NCBI GenBank assembly: GCA_013398275.1
Contig: VZSE01010682.1
Span: 152,052-216,051 of the forward strand
From: Promerops cafer
Lineage: Eukaryota; Chordata; Aves; Passeriformes; Nectariniidae
Length of the DNA stretch: 64,000 nt
Reading direction: 5' to 3'
Of the stretch, positions 51,045 through 64,000 are shown one piece after another (positions within the stretch are counted from its first letter, which is position 1; every line of letters starts with the position of its first letter). A program made the position numbers and the translations under genes. Under the pieces are notes generated by a model, which worked only from the letters and a program-made list of their open reading frames with translations, did no database searches and was not told the origin of the DNA.

Positions 51045-54000
51045 GGCAAAGAGCTGTTTAAAAATAAAAATGAAGCAAATTTTTAACATCAACAGACAAA
51101 GGAATTTTACAAGTCTGGATGTTACCATTTTGATGGTGGTCTTTCAGATTGATTTAGGAGAGAGCTCTTCTAATCAACACTACTAAAGTCCTTTACTGGT
51201 AGTGGTGACATTAGAGTCTCTGGTGCTTCTTTGCCAACACATAGAAGAAAAAGGTTGATAACTGCTGAAGTTACTGCTATACAGAGATATCAATAGCCCC
51301 AAATCAGATGGATTAGGTTTACCTGACCCTATAGAAAATAGACTGCAAAAGTATTGCTGAGCTAGAGACAGAACTTTTGCTTATGCAGTAGAAATATAGG
51401 AAGACACAACTAATGAACTAAAAAATTGAAAAGTCACAGATCTAAGTCAGTATTCTGTTTTGTAGTGGATATTAAGAATACCATCTTGTGCCAAAATTGC
51501 TGGTTGTGAAACAATGTTCCGCTGCCATATCCTTCAAAACGTTGTATGTCTTGTAAGGGACAAGACCTGAACATTACTTCAATACTGAAGAGAGAGCCTG
51601 AAAATATTAAACAGATAAATGGACCTTCTGCTTCAAACTTCAAAAAATACAAATAGGAGGATCAGCTTTACAAAAAAAAAGTAGGATAATGAACATTTCT
51701 GAAGCTGCTATTTGACCAAAGGATAAAAGAAGAGATAGACGTAGGTGCTGTCATTAAATGTGGAATTTGGATTCAGCTCCTAGCAGGCTGACATATTTTC
51801 ATTTTCAGAAATACGTTAAAGTCATCCAAAAGGACCAGAGTAATGCTATTGGCTTGAAAATATGATTGATATAGCTCTTTGAACTCAAGAGCTGGTAAGA
51901 AGAAAGGAAAGAGAAGGCTGTTGCCAGAACATGAATCTTAGTTCACTAGTAGTTCCAATAAAGACTAACTACTAAAATATTAACATAAAGACCTTGATAA
52001 TTAAAAAGAAAAATGTGATGTTTCACTAATCAGTGGGAAACACAGAATGTCTTATAAAACAAAGCCTGTCACTAGGTGTCTAGCACATATAGAATATTAT
52101 CTAGAGTGTTTGAATTTGTCACCAGAGTGCAAAATTTATCACAGTCAAGATCTGTCATAAATGTATCTTCTCTAAAATAAAAATACCCATATATGGCCTT
52201 TTCCTTAATGCTGCAGTTTAATATTATAAAATACCTTTATAGTACTGGGCAAAAGCAGGGGTTTTTGGTTGTATGCCAGCAATGCCATAACCTTGGCAAT
52301 CAATTTGAAATATGTCTAGTTAACTTTGCTTGACAAAAATCTGCTGTGCATCTGTAATAGTCTCTCTCCACATCCATTCAGACACAGTGGTGGCCTTATG
52401 CTTTACTTACAAAACATGCAGATCTTTTTTAATGATACTCCAGAAACAGATCCTTACATGAAATTAAGAAAAAAAAAAAAAAAACACTCCTCTTAATTCT
52501 CGTTGTCAATAATATTCTTGATAATCATGAAGGAAATTATAAAGGAACAAATATGTTTCTCAGCATATTTCCCATAGAATGTTATATTTCTAACAATTTC
52601 ATATGAAGCTTAAAGAACAATTGAGAAAGTTATCTCTGCTTTAATGGATGTGATACTGACTTCTAAAGTGTTCTTGTCACAGCAAATTCTCAAAAAGCTA
52701 TTAGTGTTGGTATATCCACTTTTCATCATATGTCTTGAAAAGGACATTGTTTTTTCCCCAGTAAGTTGAAAGCCTGTTTTTCATCTGGCTCTGAGTTTGG
52801 TAAGCACTGGTTATTAGATTGATAACTGTTGTCCTAAAAGATAGCACTTGCTGTGCTGACTGATTGCCAAACAGTGACAAAAGAAAACACACAACAAACA
52901 AAAACCTACCAAAGAAGCCAGCAAAAAAAATTACCCTACTAATGTAGATATCATCAAATGCTTCAAATGACCTGAGCAATCTTTGGTATGGCTGCCAAGC
53001 TGAGAAAGAGTGAATAGCTTAATTTTTATTTCTCAGATTTTCCAGAGTCTTCTGAATATTGGATTGTCATTTCCTATAGTGAAAATTACTATAGTAATTT
53101 CCTGCCTATAGTGAATGTGCTCTCGTATCAGGCACTGCAGAGTTCTGTTTTATTTTCCCTTTGTTAATCAGTTAATGAAATTACAAGAATAGCAGGGGAA
53201 GAAACAGAAATTATAGTTTCTTCAATACGAGGAAGACAAAGTAGAAAAAGCTTTTGAGGAAAACAAAATGTTGTCTGAATTCAGTGTGTGGCTTAGGCAA
53301 TAATACTAAGTACCTATTGTTATAGTTTTTCCTTTTGCTTTAAGTCCTGTTTGGACAAAGATGACATGAGTGATGGCTTATCTTCAGGTCAAGCAAAATA
53401 TTAATTTAAGGTGAGAAGAATGACAGAATTTAAATAATCCCATATTTTTCTTTCAAAATTCAATAACTTATGCTTACAGTGTTGCAAATATTATCAAACC
53501 CTAGTCTGACCATTAGTCTCATTTTACTTCTAAATAAATGCTATAGCCCTGCACAGAGCCTATTAATGTAATAGGCAACACGCCAAATTTGAAGAATGGT
53601 GCCTGGGACTAGAACCAGGCCTTTCACTTGGAAACAGATGGGGATCATGTTGAAAGAAATATAGGAAGAAAGAATGAAACAAAAAAAGAAACAAATAGCA
53701 TCAACAACAAAAAACCCTAGGGCTATGAGGCACAGTAAAAAATATAAGAAAATAAAACCTTCAAAAAAACCTAAAAAACACAAAACCAAACCCCAAGACT
53801 CAAACCTAATTAAATATTTCTCTATCGTTCTTTTCTGATACCTCAAAACAATGTCATGATCCTTCACATTAAATAGATTGACTAGACATTCAATTGCAAG
53901 AAATTCTTCTCTAGTTTAGATCTAGCCATGAAACGTTTTGAGATTATTGTAGTTTTTGCACTTATGTTTGATTAAATGTAATTAAAATCCAATCGTATTC

Positions 54001-55204
54001 AACTGATGGGCTTTGAAATACTAAACATAACTAGTATATGATTGCACAAAAAAATGGAATAAATTTGAAAAGCAAATTTACTAAGTTTTTCAAGCAAAGA
54101 CGGATAATCCTGGTTTGATTTTCTGTTCTGTCACTGATATTTTTAGATCTATTTACTGTAATTAGTGGCCTAGATATCTACCTTGTTAAACCAGAGTGAA
54201 GTTTGTCTGATTTATCTTCAGCATTGGTACATCGTTTCTTGAGACGTGTTGTCATTCTGCTTTGCTGTTTCTTGTATAAAAAAGAAAATGTGGATTTTAG
54301 AAAATATCTCTTGATACAAATCACGATTAATAGTGAAATATGCAACAGATGGTGAAACTTATAATCATTCTATCAGACTAATCGTATACTGTCTTCATTT
54401 TGGAATTTGCTTTTCCCAAAAGATGCTGTTGGGCTGAAGCCATATTGACAGCTGGTGTGTTCCTAATGTAGTTAGTTTGATATACCTCATCTATTAAATT
54501 CTGTGCATTTTCCAAAATAACAGATGACAAGTGCAATTGACCACCTGGGAAAATGCATCTTCAGTAGAAAGCTTAAAATGATCTTTATTTGTGTGGGATT
54601 GTTGAGCTATGTAATGCTTTTCTATTTTGGGTGACATCATAAACTACTAGCATTCTATCTGCCTTCCAAAAGTACGGTAGATTTTGTACACACACAGTGA
54701 TCAAAAATTATTCCAGGACAACTAACAGATGCTATAACTATCATGCTTTTGGAAAACCATGACATGTTTATCAGGTCCTCTCTTCAAATGTGGTATTTAG
54801 GAATCATATTACAGAGACTGAACTATCAGTCTCAGGCAATAGTGCTGTAAAGTGAGTACAGAATGTATCCCGCAGAAAGCTGTGTAACAGATAGACATTT
54901 AAAAGAATCAATAATTTTTCTCTCAGGTAATGTACAGTGATATATTTACTGGAAAACATTATGTTGGTTTGTTGTATTTTTAATTTCTTTTTTAAAATAA
55001 ATGCACCACTGCATGTTATTGATCCCATTATTAAAATAAGGAATCAAAATTGTTTGTAGTTTTGAAAACATGTAAAGTAAAATTTGTATACATTGTACAT
55101 AATTTAGATTTTTCATATTCAAAATTCTCTGACTTTTTGAAAATAAATTATTTTCAAGGGTTGTTCAGTCAGTTTATTGATGATGCGTTTATAAATATTT
55201 ATAT
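51045..55204. other. Unassigned AT-rich non-coding DNA
   Basis: No gene recognised. It includes poly(A) near 52469-52487 and an A/C-rich stretch near 53680-53795, where minus-strand frames read as Phe/Leu-rich low-complexity peptides. Confidence 0.5.

Positions 55205-55250
<46 letters not shown>
55205..55250 (+). repeat. (TATC)n tetranucleotide microsatellite, about 11 units
   Basis: Uninterrupted TATC/CTAT array of about 46 bp. It should be polymorphic and usable as a marker. The Ile/Tyr/Leu/Ser periodic frame over it is not a gene. Confidence 0.97.
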
Positions 55251-56205
55251 CAATAAACCTATGTAATTATTCATTCAAAAGGCTAGTCCCACCAGCAGGC
55301 AAGCCTCTACTATTCAGCTTCCTCAGCTTTTCCCATTATGTATCCAGGATAGGGATGTTTTGGAGAAGGATTTAGGAAAATACACAAGGCATTGGACTGG
55401 TATCATAGGTTGGAAAAAACAATCGGTTCACCAAAGCAATGCCTACTGAACTGTTGACTCTTGTGTGGGGTGGTGGACCCATGACTGAGGTACACACTTT
55501 TTCTGAGAACCAGTCCCAAAGTAAGGTGCTGATCCTACACATTCTTCAGGGGGTCACCTGAAGATTAGACAGAGAAGTGTGCAGGGGAGACCAGTGGCAG
55601 GACACACTGCCAGGGCAGGAGTGTGAGGTGCTACTGAACATGGCGGGGGAAAGATGATCTTGGATTATGGGAGTAGAGTAGCTCATGTGGTTTTTATAAG
55701 CTGAAAAGCTGCTTGAGTATCTGGGACCTGGGAGTTGTTCTTGGGACACATGACCAATAACAAGAGGAAGAAAGGCTGTGCATGAATTAATGTATCATTC
55801 CTATGGGGGGATGTTTCTTTTGATTCGGGAGGGTCATTCGCACTTAGTGCAGGTGAAATGGAAGGAAAGATTTTCCAGTGAATCCTGCTTGAATTTTGCA
55901 ACTAGATGTTATGCTAAGGAAGCACAAAGTCTGTAAGAAAGGATTCAAGTTTTTGGGGACATGAGGGGGGTGTTTTGCGATTTAGAGCTCACTTTCATTA
56001 TTGTGCTTCAAGGTGTATTTTGTAACGGATAATAAAAGAACTGCAGGTGGGGGGAGAGAGGGAAAGGAGATTAGTACTGGAACAATCCAGTAACACAGAA
56101 TATAAATGAAACAATCAGTTAACTGATGAAATCAAAGGCCTTTTACATAACTAAATTACCAAGAAGACATTCCAGAGGAATTATTATTAAAATTAATGTC
56201 AGCAA
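55251..56205. other. Unassigned non-coding DNA
   Basis: Slightly GC-richer than its surroundings across 55.27-55.65 kb. TCATAGGTTGGAAAA at 55404 resembles a CR1 end but cannot be extended. No gene was recognised. Confidence 0.45.
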
Positions 56206-56290
56206 AATCACAGAGTCAGTGAATGGGTAAGGTTGGAAGAGAGCACAGTAAGTCATCTGGTCCAACCTCCCTGTTTAAGCAAGTTAGTAT
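56206..56290 (-). mobile_element. CR1 LINE 3'-tail fragment
   Basis: On the plus strand, AATCACAGAGTCAGTGAATG is followed by AAGGTTGGAAGAGAGCACAG at 56230 and CATCTGGTCCAACCTCCCTG at 56254. A short, truncated minus-strand tail. Confidence 0.85.
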
Positions 56291-58499
56291 GGAACTATTG
56301 CCAAATATGGCAATAAAATATAAAGAGCTTGATAATTAAGCTCTTATGTTATCCAAAGCTTACCCATGAAATTAGTTTTCTAAGAGGATGATTTACTCAA
56401 GTAAATACCAACAGGGGTTAGAACTGAATAATGTGGTCCTGAGTAACTGCTTATTATTTTTATAAAAATAGCAATGAGCGCTCCCTTTTGTGAATATAAC
56501 CTAAACCTTCTGCTCAAGATTTTTCAACAGAGACCCAGAACTCATATGAAAGTCTCATTATTTGATGGATGTTGAATGGATATTCTTATTTATTTTGCAT
56601 TTCCCTTGACAAAGGCTGTGGCAAAACTGCATGACTAGTTCCTCATTGTTATGCTTTCTTCTCTTAGTTCTCTGCAGCACTATGCAGCAGTCTTGCACTA
56701 AAGCAATAGTTTGAAGTACCATTTTTCTCCCAAAGGATATTTAAAGGCAGAAATCTGTTTTACTACTTTGTATTGTTATCCGAATAGGCTAATACAATGA
56801 AACAGTCTGGAAGATAGGGATGGAGGGGGTGTTTCAGGTCAAATGTTTCATATAATTTTCCTTTAATTTCAGTCCTTCAAAATTTTGTTACAAAGAGTAA
56901 AGATATCTAAGTAATACCTAAAAAGACTTTTGAAATATCATTATACTGCTGTCATATATAACATTTTAAGAAATACAGCTACCATCTTCTGAACAAAGGA
57001 TAATTCTGTTTTAACCATGTATTTTATTAATAAACTAATACTTTAAATATTAAAAATAATTTTAAAATTTATATTTTCCTTCCCACTTTTTTTTTAACTT
57101 CTTTACTGTCTTCGTCAGACATAAGTGTCCACAGATTAACCATTTATGCAAAATAACATTTTTAACACTTATTTTGAAATGTTTTTCTAGGTAAGTAAAA
57201 AATCAGAGTGTAACATTGCATGGGTGTAATCAAAATGATACTGAGTGGCACACTTCTGCTTTCACTTGTATCTATCCAGTATTAGGAGCTTATTACAGTG
57301 AAAATAAGTGTAAGTTAAGAACAATTAGAGCTGCAAAAATAAAATACCTAAGAAAGAAGAAAGGTTGGAATCCAGTCCACAGTCTCTTAGGATTAATAAC
57401 CTAATATAGTAAATAGTGCTCAGACATTATGGAGGCACTCAGATACTATGGTTAAGACTGCCAATATGTGAACCATCCATCCTATATGTAGATGGATGAT
57501 GGAAAACACTGACTCATTAGATCTGTCATCTCCCTAAGTATAAACAGTATTCAACAGTTTTATGAGTAGAGTGTCTAGTAAGTTTTTATTCACAGCCATC
57601 TAGCAAAATGAATCAAAATGACATGGATATTATTGCATTGAAATGAGTATGGAAAGAGATGGCTTTCAGATACTTTAATGAGGAACTTAGGATACAAACT
57701 TGGATGGATGGATTGTTGGATAGATCAACTGCTATTCATCCCTGTCTGAAACATAGCTTATTGTGATGGAGACTAAAGTGCATATCTTCTCCCACTGGGT
57801 GAATTTTAGCAAAGTATAAGTACCCAACCAAGCATTAAAAAAAAAAAGGTAGTTTATTTTTCTATTTAAAATCTGTGTCTTTTCCCTCTAGCATAATGAC
57901 ACCACTGCAAAGTGGGAACAATATAAATGCACATATATTACAAAAATACATTTGAAAATTTTATTTAAATCCTAATAATTAATTTCCTTATGAACAAAAA
58001 AACTGGGCCTAATACTTCACTGTATTGCTTCAGGTTTTTGGATTTTGTCTTTCTGATTTCCCACGTGTATTTCTTATTTGTTTGTTTTAGTATTGGTTTA
58101 TAGGTGTTTTTTCTTGCTTTGTTTTCCATAGGAAAGGCTCACAAATGATCTTTGCTGCACTTGATAGGATTGCATCAGGCTTAAAGACAGAGTACTACAA
58201 TACAATGTTATTTCAATGTCCTTTCTAATGGAAGAAGAAAATATAATTATATTGGACACCCTTCATTAAGGCACCTCTAAGGTGCCTACATATTGTAGGA
58301 AGAATCTAATTGTAGTTTTAATAACAGAGCTACTTAGGCAAATATCACTATTTGCTTTCCTACTTTTTATAATCATTGCCTAGGGTTCTGCTCCTGGCCA
58401 TTGTCAATGACTGATTTTCAGCACACTATAGCAAGGAACCTGCTCTAACACAAATAAAGCCCCAATTTGTGCAATTAGTATTATGTTCTTCATGACACA
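56291..58499. other. Unassigned AT-rich non-coding DNA
   Basis: No gene or transposon recognised. A small ATCCATC/GATGGAT inverted pair occurs at 57476-57500. Confidence 0.55.
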
Positions 58500-59080
58500 A
58501 AATGAGCTTCATCCATTCCACCTGTGTCCAGTCCCTACTGATTACCAGATGTGGCTAATACCAGACACAATGCTGGATTTAAAGTCATCCTTATTTTAAG
58601 AACAGAAGCAGCTGAGGGGGAAGTGCCCTCAGCTACCTGAAGGGGAAATTAAAACCATAACTGCCTAGCATGGGTAACCTGTGGCGAAGGAAATATCTGG
58701 CTGGAAGCAGAAAAGCCGGACAACTCGATTGTCTGTAAGGGAGTGATGTTCACCTTGGTGGTAAGATAAGAAATCATCACAGCATTGTCTTGTAGCCTTC
58801 CTGGTATGCAAACACTCAGGGGCCACGTTTGGGCAGCTAGTGTGGTGAGGAGGGATGGACCAATGCCAAACTGAGGCATCCTATGTTGTCACTTACAGGA
58901 CTGATGCTGGTGCAAGGGTATATAAGGACTTGGCTTGTGACATAAGTTTGCAGACTCCTTATGGAACTGCTAACAGCAGTAAGGCTCCAACCAGTGCATT
59001 GTTCATTAATATATTTTTAAATATGTATTTAGGCAAAAATGTGTCTTTACTTTGCCTCAAAGAGTAATTTCTGAATGTAG
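58500..59080 (+). other. LTR-like or promoter-like block, unidentified
   Basis: A GC-richer block with a strong TATATAAG at 58919-58926 and direct-repeat-like words upstream. It has the layout of an LTR U3-R boundary on the plus strand. No AATAAA, TG/CA termini or target duplication could be fixed, and no retroviral sequence adjoins it. An unknown solo LTR is my best guess. Confidence 0.35.
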
Positions 59081-59625
59081 TCCTAGCTATCAAGGGTCTC
59101 TTTTGTCCCCCCTCAGTAAATAATGGGAAGCTGAGTTTTTTGTCCAGCTTTACTTTTACTTATTATGGCTTCTCTGCCAGAGGTTACTCTGATGACAACA
59201 GAATCAGCAGAGCAGGATTTGGGCTTTCCCTCCAGAACTGAGTTTGCAACCTGTATAGAAAAAGAACCAGTTGCATAATATTCTCATTTAATATCCCTTA
59301 TATGAGCTTTTTTGCCTTTTGCAAAAAAGACTGAAAATTTACTTTTATTTTAGAATAAATACAGTCAGTTGATTAGGAAGCCAAAACGTTTTCTTAGGTA
59401 ATTGGATAGAGAAATTTGCACTAAATAACAATAGGCATAGCCACAAACAAATAAAAAGAAATATTTTATGTTTTTCTAGATCTTCTAACCAATCTTAAAC
59501 TTTATGTATGTTACCTGCCTTCCTTACACATCCTTCCACAATGCATTCTTTTTTCTTCTGTTTAATAAAAAGCTTAGGTCCCCACCAGGTTTAGAGCAAG
59601 GAACCAAAACCCAGAAGTAGAAGGA

Positions 59626-59656
<31 letters not shown>

Positions 59657-61339
59657 GAAGGAAAAATACCTGATCTGTCAGTATGTTTTTGTGGGAGAGA
59701 GATGTTTCATTTGATATGTCACACACACAGCTCGCACATACACAAATAGTGAGAAGAGTGATTCATAGATACTGAGTAGCTTAACCAATATGCATATGTG
59801 TATACATAAAGAAAGAAAAATCAAGAATATCAGTAAGATCATGACCTGAATTTTCCATCAGTTATCAAGTTATGATGAATGCAAGGACAACAATTTTTAA
59901 TGACTGCAATGAAGAATTTTAAAAGGATAAAAAGCTATCTACACTCAGTAGGAAGTCATATTGCTTCAGCACCATATTAATATTCCATTAGTTAAATTAC
60001 ACACAGAAAAAAAACCAAGAAAACATGTAAACCATAATACCAAAAAAAGTGGACTAAAGTAATTTTGAAATCTTTAAATCTTAGTATTTGGCTTCCTTCT
60101 TTTGAGCCCTGACTGCAGTCTAAGAATAGCTTACAAGTGCTTCTCAGTCTGGACATTTGGATTGTGAAGTGTCAAAAACGAAAGTGTTTCATTTGGCATT
60201 GTGAAAATCTTAGAGGTACCAATTTACTATGCTCAGAAGTGACTGGAGAAAAATTTCTTATCTTCTTATTTTTATTCTACTGCTCTCTCTTCTTTAATCC
60301 TCCCTAATCCACTCAAAAAATTATCAGCTAGGATTTTGCCCATGTCAAGTTTTTGAACCGAGGGTGGTTTTACTCTAGCTTTGTTCTCAGAAGCGTGACG
60401 GCCCTTGGATCACTTTTGCAGCAGGAATTGAATTTTTTCCCCACTCTCATCACTCAGAGAGAATTGCAAAAGGATTTTGGATTAAAGCCACAGAAGGGCT
60501 TTATCAACCAAATCTTACCTTACCCTTTCATGAAGATTTCCCTCTCAGGTGCTGTCTGACCCATAGATGTTGCTGCATATAAAACTTAAAATTACCTACA
60601 TGGTTAAAGCTTTCCTGGCAGGACCCAAACCTCCTAACTCCAAGCAGGTGATTGAGTATTGCTGCAATACAGAAACTAGATCTCACATAGAAAGATCAAC
60701 ACATACTCTCACTTTTGGCACTGTAAAGATCATATCTAAAAATCCCATGAGTATTGAACATATAATTTGAAAGAATTTCTTAAAATACTAAAACCAGATT
60801 TCTCCTGTCATAGTCAAGTATCTGATATATAAGCATAACTTAAAATAAGCTGTTTTTATTCCTGCCACTTCTTCAGCTCTCACTTGCTGGTGATTAGGAG
60901 CCTTTGTTTAATTATCTGTGTTTCTTCTTGGTGAAATTACACCTACTTGTTTACTTACCAGCATGAATTAGCTCCTTGCTGTCCTTGTACATTTGCAAAT
61001 AGTAACCTTATGCTTTTTTCTTCTTTTCAATAAAACCTGTTCCTATAATGTATATTTGAATGAGGTCTGAACACAAGAGCTTACCTTTATCTACACTCCC
61101 TTACATAAAATCCTTACAGGCCTGAGGTGCTGATTATACTATGGTGTGTTGTAGCCTCCTCTGTGCCAAGCTGGGGATCATGTTGATAAACACCATAGCC
61201 AGAATGGTGAATAATATAAAAAGCTATGATTGAGGACTGTTTAAAGAACTTTTGTTCTCTAACCGTCTGTTTAGGCAGCTGCTAATTATCCCAATACCAT
61301 GCCATTCACTGTCAAAAAGTCTCAATGAAAAGGCAGTAT
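59081..61339. other. Unassigned AT-rich non-coding DNA
   Basis: No gene recognised. It contains a poly(A) tract at 59631-59656 and a short CA repeat near 59721-59745. Confidence 0.5.
59631..59656 (+). repeat. Poly(A) tract, 26 A
   Basis: Uninterrupted A26. An AATAAA lies at 59564-59569, but about 60 bp upstream, farther than a usual polyadenylation signal, so a processed-pseudogene tail is possible but not shown. Confidence 0.8.
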
Positions 61340-62283
61340 TGTTCAGGTTCAGTATTGGGACTGGGGCTGTTTTTAACATCTTTGTCATGGCATGAACAGT
61401 GGGATTGAGTGCACCCTGGGCGTGTGTGATGACACCAAGTGCAGTGCAGTCGACAATCTGAAGGAAGGGGGATACCATCCAGAGCTCATTGCACAGGCGT
61501 GAGCAGTGGACCTGCGTGAGCATCATGAAGCACAACAAGGCCACGTGCAAGGTCCCGCACAGGGGTTGGAGCAATCCCAAGCAGAAATACAGGCTGTGCA
61601 GAGAATTGAGAGCAACCCTGAGGAGAGTGACTTGGGATGTTGGTTGCTGAGAAGAACAATGTGACCAGGTGATGTGCTTTTGCAGCCTAGAAAGCCAAAC
61701 GCACCCTGGATTGCATCAAAAGAAGTGGGACCAACAAGTTGAGGGAGATGATTCTCCTGCTCCATTCTGGTGACATCCCACCTGGAGTGCTGCATCCAGT
61801 TCTTGGGCCCAAGCATAAAAGGAGGTGGACCTGTTGGAATGAGTCCGAGTGAGGGACACAAAAACTATCTGAGGACTGGAGCACCTCTGCTTTGAAGACA
61901 GGTGGAGAGAGTTTGAGTCATTGAGCATGGAGAAGAGACGGCTCCAAGAAGAGCAGCCTTTCAGTATCTAAAAGGGGCCTACGAGAAAGCTGAAGAGGGG
62001 CTTCTACAGGGGCATGTAGTGCTTGGACAAGGAGGAATGGCTTCAAACGGAAAGAGGGCGTGCTTAGACTAGATATTAGGAAGAAATTCTTTGTTATGAG
62101 AGTTGAGATATAGGAAGGGGTTGCCCAAAGAAACTGGATACCTCATTCCTGTAAGTATTCATGTGGGATGCAGCTCGGAGCAACTTGGTCAAGTGTAATG
62201 TGTCCCTGCACATGGTAGGGGGACTGGAACTTAGATGATGTTTAAGGACCCTTCAGTTCAAACCATTCTGTGATTCATTGATC
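61340..62283 (+). mobile_element. CR1 LINE, RT C-terminus plus 3' UTR
   Basis: Plus-strand CR1 of about 0.94 kb, beginning inside RT just before the palm block (ATTGGGACTGGGGCTG at 61354). It continues through the region where the catalytic box should be, which is disrupted near 61420-61435, and through the C-terminal RT domain (AAGCCAAACGCACCCTGGAT at 61691). The 3' UTR (TTAGACTAGATATTAGGAAG at 62065) ends in ATTCTGTGATTCATTGATCC. Frameshifts and stops run throughout. The minus-strand frames at 61224-61928 are shadows of this element. Confidence 0.93.
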
Positions 62284-64000
62284 CATACCAGGTATAGAGG
62301 ATGAGAGGAACATTCCCACGGCGTCTTATATTAGAAGGTTCTATTAATCTTTTATTTCAGGTTGAGACTGATGACCACTAGCATAATCAGCTTTGCTATA
62401 GTCAGGTGGAATTTGATGCTGATGGCTGGCTTCAACAAACAACATCTATCTGCTGAAAGGTAATGAGAAGTGGTATCAGCTGTGAGAAACAGATGCAAAC
62501 AACTCCTGCATGCAAACAGGTGGCCTTTAATTGCACACAGGCTAGAGAAAATGAAGCGTGCTCTCACAGGTGTTCACTGGAAGTAAGCAGTAGTGATTGC
62601 TGCCTTCAGGTGGGTGGTGAGGGGCCCTAAGTCTAGTGTTTGCTTCTCCCCTGGAGTTAGCCCATCTGACTGCAGATGAAAGAGGCTGCTGCCTTCTAGG
62701 GAGCTTTGCAACTGCCACCTCCCTGCACACCTGGATACTCAATGTGTTCTCATTTATATTCAAAGGCAGTTGCCCAGGAACTTTTCAAAGCCAACATCTT
62801 GGACTCATTTCTTGATCACTGCAGCTGTGAGACATTCCTGCCCCTGTTCCAATCTCCAGGCATCTTCACAAGCTATTTGGTGGGACGAAAAATACATATA
62901 GTATTACAGAAAATATCCTTCCTACATATAATGAAATTAATAATTCCTTTATTCAGTAAGTAAAACCTAGTCTGACAAATTATAGGATTATTTTTCCACT
63001 TTTATTATGTCACACTAGCATTCTGTAGACATTCAATGACTAATATATGCAAACTTTTCTGTTTCTCAGCAGTTTTCAGCTAATGAGACCACAACTTCTT
63101 GAAGAATTTCTTCTCATTAGTTCCTAAATAAAAGATATTTTAGTCGCCAATGTTTATTCCATCTCTATTGCTATATTTCTCAGCTAAAAAAAATTTCTTC
63201 CTCTCAGTGGAACCTATCAGAAAAATTTTTCAACACATACATAAATTTTGTGCCAGGAAAATTAAAAAAAGCTGTATTGCATCACTCCATGGATATTTCT
63301 TGAGGGGTTCCATAGCTAAGACATATAATTTTGCAATCTCTGATTAAAAAATCTTGACCTTGTCCTCTCAGTGCCAGATTTTAGCCTATCCATAGCCAGA
63401 GCTGAGTGTCACTGGTTTAACCCCTGTGCCATGGGCAGTGACTGGTGGCTCCCCTGCTCCAGCTTCAGCTCTGGACACACACTCCCCCCTCAATCCCTAA
63501 GTCATTGTCTGCCAAATAATATCCCTCTGTGTGCATGGGGCTGGGGAATACATCCAGGCTGCAGTGGAGAGGAAAGTCAGCTATGATTAAAAAAACTAAG
63601 AAAACTAAATCAAGAAAAGCTCACATCCAAGCAGGAGGAAACCTCTCTACCATGAATACCATAGGCCTGCCTCCCTGCAGAGACCTCACAATGCTGAAAA
63701 TTTGCTGCATGCCTCCTACACCAGCTAGAACCATCCCCAGAATACAGAGGAATATTAGAATGATGAGCACACTACCTGAGGAAAGGGATAGATAATAGCA
63801 GGTTTGTCATATATAACAACTTCTACCTTTAGTATCACTGGTAAGATCTATATTGTATTGATTAGATAATTTAGAAAGTGTTAGTATTGTAGCTGGACTA
63901 ATAATAATATTTATTGCATTTTTCTACACTGGTAAAACTTTTTTAAGAAAACTAAAAATGAATTCTCAGGTTCACATATATGTTATCCTCTTTTTCTTTT
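62284..64000. other. Unassigned non-coding DNA
   Basis: No recognised gene. A GC-richer stretch at 63.37-63.79 kb carries two overlapping plus-strand frames (63371-63586 and 63529-63795) with no identifiable domain. It may be an unrecognised retroelement. Confidence 0.45.

Noticed and set aside
55404..55470. Possible CR1 end (TCATAGGTTGGAAAA)
   Set aside because: The match could not be extended beyond about 20 bases.
61224..61928. Minus-strand frames of 65-118 codons
   Set aside because: They are antisense shadows of the plus-strand CR1 copy (the first also covers about 115 bp of its left flank).
1..64000. CRISPR array, bacterial operon, tRNA or rRNA genes
   Set aside because: No regularly spaced repeats, no long dense coding, and no tRNA-like arms or rRNA sequence were seen. 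The repeat content is avian.

Overview
The window looks like vertebrate nuclear DNA, most probably from a bird. It is AT-rich and CpG-poor, has no convincing multi-exon gene, and its interspersed repeats are those typical of avian genomes: CR1 LINE fragments on both strands, ERVL-type endogenous retrovirus LTRs and pol remnants, and a class II (ERVK-like) solo LTR with a 6-bp target-site duplication. I saw no mammalian Alu, B1 or L1. A songbird or other neoavian is plausible but not proven. I found no tRNA, rRNA, CRISPR array, bacterial operon or intact host protein-coding gene. The short open frames are what AT-rich non-coding DNA gives by chance, or they lie inside transposons.

Layout. 1-8.8 kb: unassigned AT-rich sequence with a small TA/CA microsatellite and one weak exon-like pair. 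8.8-17.4 kb: the most repeat-dense part, with CR1 fragments (8.84, 13.3, 13.97-15.07 and 16.76-17.35 kb), a broken minus-strand ERVL (9.46-10.74 kb) whose RNase H region runs straight into LTR sequence, and a clean solo LTR (11.218-11.879 kb). 17.4-33 kb: mostly featureless, with scattered CR1 pieces (20.7, 26.4, 31.5 kb), a CpG-richer LTR-like block at 25.1-25.5 kb and a foldback at 27.7 kb. 33.2-36.5 kb: two same-strand LTRs of one family. The second contains a near-perfect 565-bp direct duplication separated by a single N, probably an assembly artefact. 36.5-49 kb: simple repeats (GGGAAA, A/C-rich, CAG), LTRs at 40.6 kb (-) and 47.65 kb (+), and two CR1 tails. 49.4-51.0 kb: a CR1 with its endonuclease region joined to its RT C-terminus and tail. 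51-64 kb: mostly featureless, with a TATC microsatellite, a CR1 tail, an LTR-like TATA region (58.5-59.1 kb), a poly(A) tract and a CR1 copy at 61.34-62.28 kb.

Nothing here works together as a pathway. It reads as intergenic or deep intronic DNA shaped by retroelement decay. I found no convincing new biological system. The items most worth checking are the N-bounded duplication, the ERVL pol/LTR junction, the internally deleted CR1, the G4-capable GGGAAA array, the CAG repeat and the unidentified GC-rich block at 44.96-45.25 kb. Family names rest on recognising sequence by eye, not on database searches.
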